64,000 nucleotides of DNA from Arthrobacter crystallopoietes (lineage in GTDB: Bacteria > Actinomycetota > Actinomycetes > Actinomycetales > Micrococcaceae), in NCBI RefSeq assembly GCF_002849715.1, contig NZ_CP018863.1, forward strand, positions 3,534,001 through 3,598,000, read 5' to 3'. The translations under genes were made by a program, and so were the position numbers. Positions 1 to 8,490 of the stretch are shown one piece after another. The notes beneath the pieces were generated by a model. It ran no database searches. It was not told the origin of the DNA and saw only the letters and a program-made list of their open reading frames with translations. Position 1 is the stretch's first letter; the number at the start of each line of letters is the position of its first letter.

Positions 1-45
1 TGCCGAGCTGACGGCGCCGGGCGTCTCAAGGTGCGCGCAGCCGCG

Positions 46-98
46 CGTAGCCATTAGGATGGCTACGTCGAAACTGCTCGCACGTGATCGTGCGGCAG
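46..98. repeat. Two consecutive perfect hairpins upstream of the tRNA
   Basis: A 9-bp inverted repeat (46-54 with 59-67) has a 4-nt loop and no mismatch. A second stem (74-77 plus 79-84 with 89-94 plus 95-98) is perfect apart from one bulged T at 78. The hexamer TAGGAT at 55-60 starts in the first loop and could be an actinobacterial -10 element for the tRNA, so the first palindrome may be an operator; no convincing -35 is visible. Neither hairpin has a U-tract. Alternatively they are the end of an upstream transcript that lies outside the window. Confidence 0.5.
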
Positions 99-102
99 TC
101 AT

Positions 103-176
103 GGGGCGGTAGCTCAGCAGGTCAGAGCAGAGGACTCATAATCCTTTGGTCCTGGGTTCAAGTCCCAGTCGCCCTA
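103..176 (+). tRNA. tRNA with CAT anticodon, probably elongator tRNA-Met
   Basis: The acceptor stem GGGGCGG (103-109) pairs with TCGCCCT (169-175), with G-U pairs at both ends. The D-arm (AGCTCAG...GAGC) is followed by an anticodon stem-loop reading ACTCATAAT, giving anticodon CAT. The T-arm has the canonical GGTTCAAGTCC core, the discriminator base is A at 176, and CCA is not encoded. A CAT anticodon also occurs in tRNA-Ile2, where the C is modified to lysidine. The absence of initiator-type GGG/CCC pairs at the base of the anticodon stem argues against tRNA-fMet. Elongator Met is favoured over Ile2, without certainty. Confidence 0.9.
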
Positions 177-207
177 CAGCAAGACCCCAGCGCATGCTAG
201 GCGCAGA

Positions 208-248
208 GGCTCCGGCCGGCTCCGATTCGGGATCCAGCCGGGGCCTTT
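208..248 (+). terminator. Possible terminator after the tRNA
   Basis: CCGGCT (216-221) pairs with AGCCGG (236-241). The stem can be extended by GGC/GCC if a short bulge is allowed, and is followed by TTT at 246-248. It is placed where the tRNA transcript should end, but the stem is imperfect. Confidence 0.35.
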
Positions 249-386
249 GTCATGCCCGGTGTTATCACTGTTCCCGATTGCCGAAGATGCCTCTGTTGCT
301 GAGCGGGTTTCAGAGTGCCAGGTTTACGGCCGGGCCATCACGGGCATCTCCGCCTTCGTTTAGTCTCACTCCGGGGGCGTTTGGAT

Positions 387-968
387 TCATTCCATCGGCC
401 GGGGGAGCAGGACCGAGGGCCGCATGTCCATAACGAACTGCAGCGGGTTGATGTATTCCTCCCCCTGCCGCACGCCCCAGTGCAGGCAGCCGGGCGGGCA
501 GTGCGATGTTCCCTCCACGGTCCCCAGCTCGGCGCCCTTGTCCACCGGATCGCCCTTCTCCAGTTCGCTGGATACAGGTTCAAAGCTGCTGCGCAGTCCG
601 TTGCCGTGGTCGATGGTGATCACGGGGCGGTCCACCACCCAGCCGACGAAGCTGACCGTACCGTCCTGCGGAGCGAGTACCGAGGCGCCGTCGTTCGTCT
701 TCAAATCCACTCCTCGGTGGCCGCGTGACCAAGGCTCCGGTGGGGGATCAAACTCTGCCAGTACGGCAGGCTTCGGATCCGTCGGCCAGCCCCATATCGG
801 GGCGTAGCTTCCGGTCATGGCCGTCGCGGGCGGTGTGCCGGGCAGCTGGACGTTGGCTGCAGTCAACAGCAGAACGAGGGCGGCTGCCCATGCCAGCCGA
901 AGAATGTGCGGCGAGAAGGGCGGCTGGGATCTTCTGGTGGACTGTTCGAGAGGGCCGGGCAATTCCAT
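387..968 (-). CDS. Exported M23 (LytM-like) peptidase-fold protein
   Basis: This is a 193-aa protein with one N-terminal hydrophobic segment (about residues 20-40, signal peptide or anchor), then an M23/LytM fold. Family members cut peptide cross-links in peptidoglycan outside the membrane, or act as non-catalytic activators. The first zinc motif is present as HRGVDL. The second, normally HxH in a HLHF context, reads GCLHWGVR, so the first histidine is a cysteine. This variant is common, from memory, in actinobacterial M23 proteins next to rpsB. The start at 968 is the Met just before the hydrophobic stretch; the frame stays open upstream to 1160 but that stretch does not look like protein. 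It is transcribed away from rpsB. Confidence 0.85.
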   Translation of the reverse strand: MELPGPLEQSTRRSQPPFSPHILRLAWAAALVLLLTAANVQLPGTPPATAMTGSYAPIWGWPTDPKPAVLAEFDPPPEPWSRGHRGVDLKTNDGASVLAPQDGTVSFVGWVVDRPVITIDHGNGLRSSFEPVSSELEKGDPVDKGAELGTVEGTSHCPPGCLHWGVRQGEEYINPLQFVMDMRPSVLLPRPME

Positions 969-1396
969 ACGGTCGATGCTGCCCGTCGTGATGCAGCGGC
1001 GCGAGGGTTCCGGCGCCGAATGTGCGCACGACCCCTGCGTGCGGCACTTGTGCAGGACGGGTGGAACAGCCGCCGAAGTATGCAGGTTTCGGGGAGGAGG
1101 AGCGGCGAAGAGCGACCCCCGACGTGTAGTACACTTGGCAAAGCAGTTTTCTGCCTCCATGAGTCATGTCTTGGTGGGGGAGCTGACTACGCGTTTCCGT
1201 TTCCCGCCGCAGAGTCTTCTACGGCAGGGGTATGTCCAGGCGGTCCGGTAAAGCCGGTCCGGACTTACGTCCCGTTCGCGAACAGGACTGACGGAAGCCA
1301 GGAGCTTCGCCCGAACCCGGGCGGCGAGCTAATAACCGTCTATTGGCAGAATCAACCCGTGCTGAAGCCGGGAATCCTGCCGGAAGGAGTGACGAC
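969..1396 (+). other. Intergenic region: divergent promoters and rpsB leader
   Basis: No gene is visible in these 428 bases. They must hold the promoter of the minus-strand M23 gene and that of rpsB. A short palindrome GTGTAGTACAC (1124-1134) contains TACACT (1130-1135), a plausible actinobacterial -10 for rpsB that would give a leader of about 255 nt. The leader contains a GGTCCGG...CCGGTCCGG repeat near 1240-1260 that can fold. Whether it is an S2-responsive leader cannot be told from the sequence alone. Confidence 0.4.
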
Positions 1397-2293
1397 ATGC
1401 CAGTCGTTACCATGCGCCAGCTGCTCGACAGCGGCGTTCACTTTGGTCACCAGACCCGTCGTTGGAACCCGAAGATGAAGCGCTTCATCTTCACCGAGCG
1501 CAACGGCATCTACATCATTGACCTGCAGCAGTCGCTGTCCTACATCGACCGCGCCTACGAGTTCGTCAAGGCCACTGTCGCCCACGGCGGCACCGTGCTC
1601 TTCGTCGGTACCAAGAAGCAGGCCCAGGAAGCAATCGCCGAGCAGGCCACCCGTGTTGGCCAGCCGTACGTGAACCAGCGCTGGCTCGGCGGTATGCTGA
1701 CCAACTTCCAGACCGTTTCCCGCCGGATCCAGCGTCTGAAGGAACTTGAAGAGATCAACTTCGAGGATGTTGCCAGCTCCGGCCGCACCAAGAAGGAACT
1801 CCTGCTGCTGCAGCGCGAGAAGAACAAGCTGGAAACCACCCTCGGCGGTATCCGCAACCTGACCAAGGCTCCGTCCGTGGTCTGGATCGTGGACACCAAG
1901 AAGGAGCACCTCGCAGTTGACGAGGCGCAGAAGCTGAACATCCCGGTTGTTGCCATCCTCGACACCAACTGCGATCCGGACGAGGTCGACTTCCCGATTC
2001 CGGGCAACGACGACGCCATCCGCTCCGTCAACCTGCTCACCCGCGTTGTCGCCGATGCCGTTGCCGAGGGCCTGATCGCCCGCCAGAACAAGGCTGCCGG
2101 CAACACCGAGGCACCCGTCGAGCCGATGGCCGAGTGGGAGCGCGAGCTGCTCGAAGGAAACTCCGAGGCTCCGGCCGCTGAAGCCAAGACCGAAGAGGCA
2201 CCCGCCGCCGAGGCCCAGGCCGAAGAGGCTCCTGCCGCGGAAGCTGCTCCGGCCGAGGCTGCTGAAGCTCCGGCTGCAGAGACCGACAAGTAA
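1397..2293 (+). CDS. rpsB: 30S ribosomal protein uS2
   Basis: uS2 is a structural protein of the small ribosomal subunit. The N-terminus [19 protein letters not shown] and the internal motif WLGGMLTNF are diagnostic. At 298 aa it is longer than the usual 240-250 because of a tail of about 50 residues made almost only of Ala, Glu and Pro (repeats of EAPAAEA) after residue 250. The start at 1397 has SD GGAAGGAG at 1382-1389; the open frame begins earlier at 1343 but the family start is 1397. It is followed by tsf in the universal rpsB-tsf order, with two strong hairpins between them. Confidence 0.97.
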   Translation: MPVVTMRQLLDSGVHFGHQTRRWNPKMKRFIFTERNGIYIIDLQQSLSYIDRAYEFVKATVAHGGTVLFVGTKKQAQEAIAEQATRVGQPYVNQRWLGGMLTNFQTVSRRIQRLKELEEINFEDVASSGRTKKELLLLQREKNKLETTLGGIRNLTKAPSVVWIVDTKKEHLAVDEAQKLNIPVVAILDTNCDPDEVDFPIPGNDDAIRSVNLLTRVVADAVAEGLIARQNKAAGNTEAPVEPMAEWERELLEGNSEAPAAEAKTEEAPAAEAQAEEAPAAEAAPAEAAEAPAAETDK

Positions 2294-2306
2294 ATCTGAT
2301 CTTCAG

Positions 2307-2375
2307 CCGCAGGTGACCTAGCCACCTGCGGAGGATGTCTGCTGGTGCGGCCGGCCGAATTTCGGCCGGCCGCAC
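2307..2375 (+). promoter_or_regulatory. Two perfect hairpins between rpsB and tsf
   Basis: Hairpin 1 has a 9-bp stem (2307-2315 with 2323-2331). Hairpin 2 is a 31-nt palindrome (2345-2359 with 2361-2375) whose arms match at all 15 positions around one central T. Neither is followed by a U-tract, so partial termination, RNase processing or 3'-end protection of the rpsB message is more likely than full termination. They sit 45 nt upstream of the tsf start. Confidence 0.8.
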
Positions 2376-2419
2376 TGGCGGAATACACAACTACTTATTA
2401 CGGAGGGACTGGAGTCCAA

Positions 2420-3259
2420 ATGGCGAATTACACCGCTGCTGATATTAAGGCTCTGCGCGAGCGCACCGGCGCTGGCATGATGGATGTCAAGAAGGCTCTC
2501 GACGAGGCCAACGGCGACGCCGACAAGGCCATGGAGCTCATCCGCATCAAGGGTCTGAAGGGCGCTACCAAGCGTGAAGGCCGCTCCACCGCCGAGGGCC
2601 TGGTTGCCGCCAAGGTCATCGACGGAACCGTCGGTGTCATGGTCGAGGTCAACTGCGAAACCGACTTCGTTGCCAAGTCCGCCAAGTTCATCGAACTGGC
2701 CGACAAGGTTCTCTCGGTTGCCGTCGAGTCCGGCGCTGCCGAACTGGACGCACTGCTGGCCACCGACGTCGAGGGCAAGCCGCTGAGCGAGGTTGTCGTC
2801 GAAGAGGGCGCCATCCTCGGCGAGAAGGTTGTTGTCCGCCGTCTGGCACGCCTCGAAGGCAAGACCGTCGACGCCTACCTCCACAAGACGTCCAAGGACC
2901 TGCCCGCCCAGGTTGGCGTGCTGTTCGCTGTTGACGCCGTGGGCGAGGCAGCTGTCGAGGCCGCGCATGACGTGGCCGTGCACATTGCTGCCTTCTCGCC
3001 GACCTACCTGGTCCGCGAAGAAGTTCCGGCCGAGACCGTCGAGAACGAGCGCCGGATCGCCGACGAGACCGCTCGCGCCGAGAACAAGCCCGAGGCTGCA
3101 CTGCCGAAGATCGTTGAAGGCCGTCTCAACGGCTTCTTCAAGGAGATCGTGCTGCTCGACCAGCCGTTCGCCAAGGACCCGAAGGTCAACGTTGGCAAGG
3201 TCCTCGAGCAGGCCGGTGCGAACGCATCCGGTTTCGCCCGGTTCCGCGTAGGCGCCTGA
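2420..3259 (+). CDS. tsf: Translation elongation factor Ts
   Basis: EF-Ts is the cytoplasmic guanine-nucleotide exchange factor that recycles EF-Tu-GDP. The N-terminal UBA-like domain (residues 1-40, ADIKALRERTGAGMMDVKKAL) and the signature VNCETDFVAK are clear, and the 279-aa length is normal for actinobacteria. The frame is open from 2345, but that stretch translates the intercistronic hairpin, so the start is 2420 with an SD-like GGAG at 2411-2414. It lies second after rpsB and ends before a strong terminator. Confidence 0.97.
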   Translation: MANYTAADIKALRERTGAGMMDVKKALDEANGDADKAMELIRIKGLKGATKREGRSTAEGLVAAKVIDGTVGVMVEVNCETDFVAKSAKFIELADKVLSVAVESGAAELDALLATDVEGKPLSEVVVEEGAILGEKVVVRRLARLEGKTVDAYLHKTSKDLPAQVGVLFAVDAVGEAAVEAAHDVAVHIAAFSPTYLVREEVPAETVENERRIADETARAENKPEAALPKIVEGRLNGFFKEIVLLDQPFAKDPKVNVGKVLEQAGANASGFARFRVGA

Positions 3260-3322
3260 TAGCATCGCGCTTAGCAAATAATGGCATGCGCCGTCCGCGG
3301 CGCAGCACCGTGTAGCGAGGAG

Positions 3323-3355
3323 GGGGTGGTCACCCACAGGTGGCCGCCCCTTTTT
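3323..3355 (+). terminator. Rho-independent terminator after tsf
   Basis: A 12-bp stem (3323-3334 with 3339-3350, including G-U pairs) has a CACA loop and is followed immediately by TTTTT at 3351-3355. It separates rpsB-tsf from pyrH. Confidence 0.9.
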
Positions 3356-3437
3356 CCTGCCCAGAATCACAGACTTTAGTCCAGTTCAGTCCCTACAGGT
3401 CCTTTTCCCAGGACCGACAGCACGCCCGGGAGGCACG

Positions 3438-4187
3438 ATGGAACCCCAGCACGCAACCGAAACCCAGTCCGCCGAGGTGGAGCCCAAGCGGCGCCGCGTT
3501 CTGCTCAAGCTCTCCGGCGAAGTTTTCGGCGGGGGTAAACTCGGCGTCGATCCGGACACTGTCCGCGGCATCGCCAAGCAGATTGCGGCAACTGTGGGAC
3601 AGGTCGAGGTCGCGATCGTGGTCGGCGGCGGCAACTTCTTCCGGGGCGCGGAGCTCTCGCAGTCCGGGATGGACCGCTCCCGCGCCGACTACATGGGGAT
3701 GCTGGGCACCGTCATGAATTGCCTTGCGCTGCAGGACTTCCTCGAACAGGCCGGTGTGGACACCCGTGTCCAGAGCGCGATCACCATGGGCCAGGTTGCC
3801 GAGGCATACATTCCCCGCCGCGCCATCCGCCACATGGAAAAGGGCCGCGTGGTCATCTTCGGCGCCGGCGCCGGCCTGCCGTATTTCTCTACTGACACCG
3901 TTGCTGCCCAGCGTGCGCTGGAAGTCCATGCCGACGTCGTACTCATGGCCAAGAACGGGGTAGACGGGGTTTACACAGCGGACCCGAAGAAGGATCCGGC
4001 GGCCGAAAAGCTGGACAGCCTGACGTACGACGACGCGATGCGCCGCAATATCCGTGTCATGGACCAGACGGCCTTCAGCCTGTGCAAGGACAACAAGCTG
4101 GCCATGGTGGTCTTCGGTATGGAAGGCGAGGGAAATGTCAGCCGCGCCATCCTGGGCGAGAAGATCGGGACCTTCGTGTCCGCCTAA
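3438..4187 (+). CDS. pyrH: UMP kinase
   Basis: This enzyme phosphorylates UMP to UDP with ATP, a cytoplasmic step of pyrimidine nucleotide synthesis. It is a 249-aa amino-acid-kinase fold, not related to eukaryotic UMP/CMP kinase. Visible motifs are [11 protein letters not shown] near residue 20, [10 protein letters not shown] for phosphate binding, and the DxTxAAQRALE and [15 protein letters not shown] segments typical of PyrH. The start at 3438 has SD GGGAGG. It lies between the tsf terminator and frr, the usual order. About 20 charged residues precede the kinase core. Confidence 0.96.
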   Translation: MEPQHATETQSAEVEPKRRRVLLKLSGEVFGGGKLGVDPDTVRGIAKQIAATVGQVEVAIVVGGGNFFRGAELSQSGMDRSRADYMGMLGTVMNCLALQDFLEQAGVDTRVQSAITMGQVAEAYIPRRAIRHMEKGRVVIFGAGAGLPYFSTDTVAAQRALEVHADVVLMAKNGVDGVYTADPKKDPAAEKLDSLTYDDAMRRNIRVMDQTAFSLCKDNKLAMVVFGMEGEGNVSRAILGEKIGTFVSA

Positions 4188-4300
4188 GCGCACCCGCGCA
4201 CAACCCGGAGCGCCTGCCCGTCAGCGGTTCCGGATAGCCTAGGATGGATAACAGAGTCCTTGCCGCCATGAAGGCGGACATAATTGTCTAAGGAGACGCC

Positions 4301-4858
4301 GTGATCGAAGAAACAATGCTAGAGGCTGCCGAGAAGATGGATAAGGCGGTGGAAGTGGCGAAGGAAGACTTCGCCACAATCCGTACCGGCCGCGCGAACC
4401 CGGCATTGTTTTCGAAGGTCACGGTCAACTACTACGGTTCCCCGACCCCGCTGCAGCAGCTGGCTTCGTTCCAGAACCCGGAAGCACGCACCTTGCTCAT
4501 CACGCCGTTCGACAAGTCGGCGCTGAACGACATCGAGAAGGCGCTGCGCGATTCGGACGTCGGCGCCAACCCGGCCAATGACGGCAACGTCATCCGCGTG
4601 GTGCTGCCGGAGCTGACCCAGGAACGCCGCAAGGAATACGTCAAGATTGTCCGGGGCAAGGCCGAGGACGCGAAGGTCTCCATCCGCAATATCCGACGCA
4701 AGGCGATGGACAACATCGCCAAGCAGGTCAAGGACGGCGACATCGGCGAAGACGAGGGAGCGCGCGCCGAAAAGGAACTGGACGCCCGGACCAAGGCCCA
4801 CACGGACAACGTGGATGAGCTGCTCAAGCGCAAAGAAGCTGAGCTGCTCGAAGTCTGA
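4301..4858 (+). CDS. frr: Ribosome recycling factor
   Basis: RRF splits post-termination 70S ribosomes together with EF-G. The 185-aa length is standard. Visible family features are the N-terminal helix [23 protein letters not shown] near residue 30, the domain II segment around TPLQQLA, and the C-terminal coiled-coil helix rich in Lys and Glu. It starts at GTG 4301 with SD AAGGAG (4290-4295). TAGGAT at 4240-4245 might be a -10 for its own promoter. The stop overlaps the cdsA start by one base (TGATG), suggesting translational coupling. Confidence 0.96.
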   Translation: MIEETMLEAAEKMDKAVEVAKEDFATIRTGRANPALFSKVTVNYYGSPTPLQQLASFQNPEARTLLITPFDKSALNDIEKALRDSDVGANPANDGNVIRVVLPELTQERRKEYVKIVRGKAEDAKVSIRNIRRKAMDNIAKQVKDGDIGEDEGARAEKELDARTKAHTDNVDELLKRKEAELLEV

Positions 4859-5784
4859 TGGGTACCGACCAGCCTTCCACCCAGGCTGGCGGTTCGCCGG
4901 CACCTGAGGCTGGTTCCGGGTCTCAGAAGGCCGGACCAGGACGACGGGCGCTGCGGGCCGCGGCCACGCCTTCACGGGCAGGGCGCAACCTTCCCGCCGC
5001 CATCATTGTCGGCCTGGCTCTCCTCGTGGCCGTCCTGGTGGGGCTCTTTTTCCTGCCCGACGCGTTTGTGGTGCTGGTATCGGTTTTTGCGCTGATCGGG
5101 GTCTGGGAAGTTTCCCGCGCGCTGACGGTCAAGAGCATCTTCGTGCCGCAGGTACCGCTCTATGCCGGAGCCTTCGCCATGCCGCTCGCCGCCTACTACG
5201 GTGGTCCGGAAGCACTCGCATTCGCGCTGGTGGCGTCGGCGGTCGCGGTCATGGTCTACAAATGCCTGGACCGGGCGCAGGATGCCGTGCGCAGCATCAT
5301 GAGCGGAGTTTTCGTTCTCTGCTGGGTGCCGCTGTTCATCAGCTTTGCCGTGCTGCTGCTGGACGAGGACAACGGTGCGCTGAAAGTGATGACCATGCTG
5401 TTGCTGGTCGTCTCCAACGACACCTTCGGTTATCTGGTGGGAGTACTGTTCGGCAAGCATCCGATGGCGCCGAAAATCAGCCCGAAGAAATCCTGGGAGG
5501 GTTTCGCCGGATCCGTGGGCGGCGCCGTCGTTGTTGGAATTCTCTGCTCGGTGTTCATTCTTGACCTGCAATGGTGGTTCGGGCTGGTGCTGGCTATTGC
5601 CACCGTCGCCGCCTCCACCGCAGGAGACCTGGCCGAATCCATGGTCAAACGCGAACTCGGCATCAAGGACATGAGCAACATCCTGCCCGGCCACGGCGGT
5701 GTCATGGACCGGCTCGACTCGATCGTTTTCGCCGCGCCGGTGGCCTATGTGCTCGCCGTGCTGCTGGCACCGGGGGCGATCTAA
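4858..5784 (+). CDS. cdsA: Phosphatidate cytidylyltransferase
   Basis: CdsA makes CDP-diacylglycerol from phosphatidate and CTP in the cytoplasmic membrane, the branch point of phospholipid synthesis. The 308-aa protein has a Pro/Gly/Ala-rich N-terminal tail of about 45 residues, then about eight hydrophobic segments. The C-terminal signature is clear: SMVKRELGIKDMSN followed by PGHGGVMDRLDS (about residues 262-290), the metal- and nucleotide-binding site. The one-base overlap with frr is typical of actinobacterial frr-cdsA pairs. Confidence 0.95.
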   Translation: MGTDQPSTQAGGSPAPEAGSGSQKAGPGRRALRAAATPSRAGRNLPAAIIVGLALLVAVLVGLFFLPDAFVVLVSVFALIGVWEVSRALTVKSIFVPQVPLYAGAFAMPLAAYYGGPEALAFALVASAVAVMVYKCLDRAQDAVRSIMSGVFVLCWVPLFISFAVLLLDEDNGALKVMTMLLLVVSNDTFGYLVGVLFGKHPMAPKISPKKSWEGFAGSVGGAVVVGILCSVFILDLQWWFGLVLAIATVAASTAGDLAESMVKRELGIKDMSNILPGHGGVMDRLDSIVFAAPVAYVLAVLLAPGAI

Positions 5785-5867
5785 GCGGCAGACCGCACAA
5801 GTAGAAATTCAAGAACGCGTCCCGGCGGAAACGCCGGGTACAGGTATTGGGGAGTTTGGCATAGCAG

Positions 5868-6491
5868 ATGTCACTACTGAAGAGGGAAGCATCGAGGACG
5901 ATGGTGCGACAAAAGAATGATGCTGGCCGGGCCAGTGCACCCTTCGAGCGCGTGGGGCGCCGCGAGCACGGCTACAACGTCCGCCAGGTGGACCAGTTCC
6001 TGGCCCGCGCCCGGGAGTACTACAACGCCAACGATCCGGACAGCGGGCAAATCACCAGCCGCGACGTGCGCGCAATGACTTTCGAGCCGGCCCGCGGCGG
6101 TTATGACCCGCGCGCCGTCGACTCCGCGCTGGACCGGCTGGAGGACGTCTTCGCCCAGCGGGAGCGCGACGCGTTGATCGTCGCCGAGGGTGAGCAGGCC
6201 TGGCTGGCGCAGATCGGCCGCGTATCGGCCGTGCTCCGCGCCCGGCTCCACCGCGAGCCCGGGGACCGGTTCCGCCGTCCGGCCAAGCGCAATGCCACCA
6301 GCTACAACGTGCAGGACGTGGACGCGCTGTGCTCCGAACTGCTGGCCTACTTTGAAAACGACCAGCCGCTGAGCGTCGACATTGTCCGCCGTTCGGTGTT
6401 CCGCGAGGCCAAAGGCCCGGACGGCTACGAAGAAACCCAGGTGGATGCGTTCCTGGACCGTGTTGTCGAGCTCATGGCGGCTATTGACTGA
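5868..6491 (+). CDS. DivIVA-repeat protein
   Basis: This cytoplasmic protein of 207 aa has no catalytic motif. It has four spaced copies of a motif of the form GYxxxxVDxxLxR: HGYNVRQVDQFLAR, GGYDPRAVDSALDR, TSYNVQDVDALCSE and DGYEETQVDAFLDR. This is the DivIVA N-terminal motif (Gly-Tyr...Val-Asp) that in the full protein mediates membrane-curvature sensing and polar growth. The long coiled coil of Wag31/DivIVA is missing, so it is not DivIVA itself. The start is 5868 or 5901 (MVRQKN); both have poor SD spacing. It lies downstream of cdsA with an 83-nt gap. A role in envelope growth is inference. Confidence 0.75.
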   Translation: MSLLKREASRTMVRQKNDAGRASAPFERVGRREHGYNVRQVDQFLARAREYYNANDPDSGQITSRDVRAMTFEPARGGYDPRAVDSALDRLEDVFAQRERDALIVAEGEQAWLAQIGRVSAVLRARLHREPGDRFRRPAKRNATSYNVQDVDALCSELLAYFENDQPLSVDIVRRSVFREAKGPDGYEETQVDAFLDRVVELMAAID

Positions 6492-6508
6492 TTAACGTCC
6501 CGCGTGCA

Positions 6509-8002
6509 TTAACGTCCCACGGTGCGCGGCGCCGGGTGGTGGTGTTCGGGCGAGTGCAGCCTCGCCATCACCCGCGCGACGGTCACGGGCCGGCGCGATG
6601 CCGTCAGCTTTGACACCGCAATGGTGACCACGAATGCTGCCGGCACGGTCCAGGCTGCCGGCTGGGCGAGCAGTTCCTCGAACCGGCCCAATGCATTGCC
6701 GGCGAACGCGGCGAGCATGACCGCCGTTCCGCACAGCACCGCCCCGGTGACCATGCCCGCGATGGCTCCGGCGTCGGTCAGCCCGCGCCACCAGATGCCC
6801 AGCAGCAGCAGCGGGCAGATGGTGGAAGCGGTGAAGGCGAACACCGTGCCCACACTCCCGGCCAGCGCCAGCGAATCCGTGGCCAGCGCAACCCCCAGCG
6901 GCACGACGGCGGAGAGCACGGCGGCCCAGCGGAAACCGCGAACGCTGCCCCGGAACAGGTCCTGGCTGACCACGCCGGCCAGCGACACCACCAGGCCCGA
7001 CGTGGTGGACAGGAATGCGGCAAACGCGCCGGCAATGACCAGGGCCGAGAGCAGGTCCCCGGCGGCGCCGTCGAAAATCCGGGCCGGCAGCAGCAGGACG
7101 GTGGCGTCCGCTTGGCTGCCGGTGGCCAGGTCCGGCGTGTAGATCCGGCCGAGCACGCCGGAGAGCGTGGGGAAAATGTAGAACAGCGAGAGCAGCCCCA
7201 GCACAATGACCGTGGTGCGCCGGGCGGTGGGGCCGTCGGGGTTGGTGTAGAAACGCACCAGCACATGCGGCAGGCCCAGCGTGCCGAACAGCAGCGCGGT
7301 GATCAGCGAGATGTTGCGGTACAGCGACGCCTCGTCGGAAACATCGAGGTCGCTGTGGAAGACCGCGCCGCCGTCGGTAATCGGCTGCGAAGTGCTCCCG
7401 AGGGCCAGCAGCACAAAGACCACCGGCACGGCCAGCGCGGTCAGTTTCAGCCAGTACTGGAAGGCCTGCACGAAGGTGATCGAGCGCATCCCGCCGGTCA
7501 CCACGGAAAGCACCACCACAACGACGACGGCGGCGGCGCCCACCCAGCCGGGCAGGCCGGTAGTGATGCGCACGGTCAGCGCGGCGCCGTGGAGCTGCGG
7601 GACGATGTAGAGCCAGCCGACGATGACCACCAGCAGGCTGGTGACGGTGCGGGCCGGGCGCGAATCCAGCCGGGCGGCGGCAAAATCCGGGATGGTGTAG
7701 GCGCCGGACCGGCGCAGCGGGGCCGCGACGAAGAGCAGCAGCATCAGGTAGCCGGCGGTGTAGCCGATGGGGAACCACAGCGCATCGATGCCCGAGACCA
7801 GGATTAGCCCGGCCACGCCGAGGAAGCTGGCCGCCGAGAGGTATTCGCCGCCGATCGCGGAGGCGTTCCACCACGGCCGTACCGTCCGCGAGGCAACGTA
7901 GAAGTCTCCGGTGGTGCGCGAAATCCGCAGCCCGTAGACACCGATGAGCACGGTCGCCGCGCAGACCGCTGCCAGCGCGGCAAGACCGACGGCCGGGTTC
8001 AT
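6509..8002 (-). CDS. Sodium:solute symporter (SSS family), ActP-like
   Basis: This is a 497-aa permease with 12-13 hydrophobic segments. Motifs of the acetate/monocarboxylate SSS branch are present: TTGDFYVASRTV, IGGEYLSAASFLGVAG and GLPHVLVRFYTNPDG. It is predicted to import a small carboxylate with Na+. The match to the 538-aa paralogue at 11140 is strong around GDYLSAASFLGI and GLPHVLMRFYT. It overlaps the upstream small membrane gene by 4 nt and belongs to the minus-strand kinase-regulator operon. Its substrate cannot be read from the sequence. Only 17 nt separate its stop from the convergent DivIVA-repeat gene. Confidence 0.88.
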   Translation of the reverse strand: MNPAVGLAALAAVCAATVLIGVYGLRISRTTGDFYVASRTVRPWWNASAIGGEYLSAASFLGVAGLILVSGIDALWFPIGYTAGYLMLLLFVAAPLRRSGAYTIPDFAAARLDSRPARTVTSLLVVIVGWLYIVPQLHGAALTVRITTGLPGWVGAAAVVVVVVLSVVTGGMRSITFVQAFQYWLKLTALAVPVVFVLLALGSTSQPITDGGAVFHSDLDVSDEASLYRNISLITALLFGTLGLPHVLVRFYTNPDGPTARRTTVIVLGLLSLFYIFPTLSGVLGRIYTPDLATGSQADATVLLLPARIFDGAAGDLLSALVIAGAFAAFLSTTSGLVVSLAGVVSQDLFRGSVRGFRWAAVLSAVVPLGVALATDSLALAGSVGTVFAFTASTICPLLLLGIWWRGLTDAGAIAGMVTGAVLCGTAVMLAAFAGNALGRFEELLAQPAAWTVPAAFVVTIAVSKLTASRRPVTVARVMARLHSPEHHHPAPRTVGR

Positions 8003-8490
8003 TCAGCCCCTCCCGGCGAGCCCGGCCAGCCCGGCCGGGCAAGGCGGTCATCGTCCACCAGTTGGCGGAAGCGGCGCTCGTTCCTGGCCGCGGCGCGGTT
8101 GTAGAGCGCTGCGCTGACCAGGATGACCGGGTAGATGCCCACGCCCAGCAGCAGCCAGGGCAGCGGGACGGTGAACAGCGTGATGTCGTTGATGCGCGGA
8201 AAGAGGACCATCAGCACGGGCACGCCGGCCAGGATCACGCCGAATCCGCCGGCGACCACCAGCGCCAGCCGCAGCTGGGAGCGGATCAGCGAGCGGATGA
8301 AGATTTCGCCTACCTCGGACTGCTCAGCCAGCTCGCGGGAAACACTGTAGCGGCCCGGCATCAGCGGTGCCTTGGACCGCGGCGCCGTCACCCGCACACG
8401 CTCAGGCCGGTCCGCGCGCGGTTCACGGACGCCCTCCAGCGGCGCGGGCCGATCCGGTTGGTCCTTGGACCGCTCGGGCTGCCCGGTCAT
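7999..8490 (-). CDS. Small membrane protein, putative symporter partner (DUF485-like topology)
   Basis: The 163-aa protein has a charged Pro/Arg-rich N-terminus (about 60 residues), two hydrophobic segments (about residues 75-100 and 110-135) and a basic C-terminus. Size, topology and position directly before an SSS permease copy the DUF485-actP pair at 10769-12756, so it is probably the analogous accessory subunit, though sequence similarity is weak. It overlaps the response regulator and the permease by 4 nt on each side. No catalytic motif is visible. Confidence 0.75.
   Translation of the reverse strand: MTGQPERSKDQPDRPAPLEGVREPRADRPERVRVTAPRSKAPLMPGRYSVSRELAEQSEVGEIFIRSLIRSQLRLALVVAGGFGVILAGVPVLMVLFPRINDITLFTVPLPWLLLGVGIYPVILVSAALYNRAAARNERRFRQLVDDDRLARPGWPGSPGGAE

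Noticed and set aside
2160..2290. Repeats at the end of rpsB as a mobile or regulatory repeat
   Set aside because: They encode an Ala/Glu tail that fits the reading frame and is typical of the lineage.
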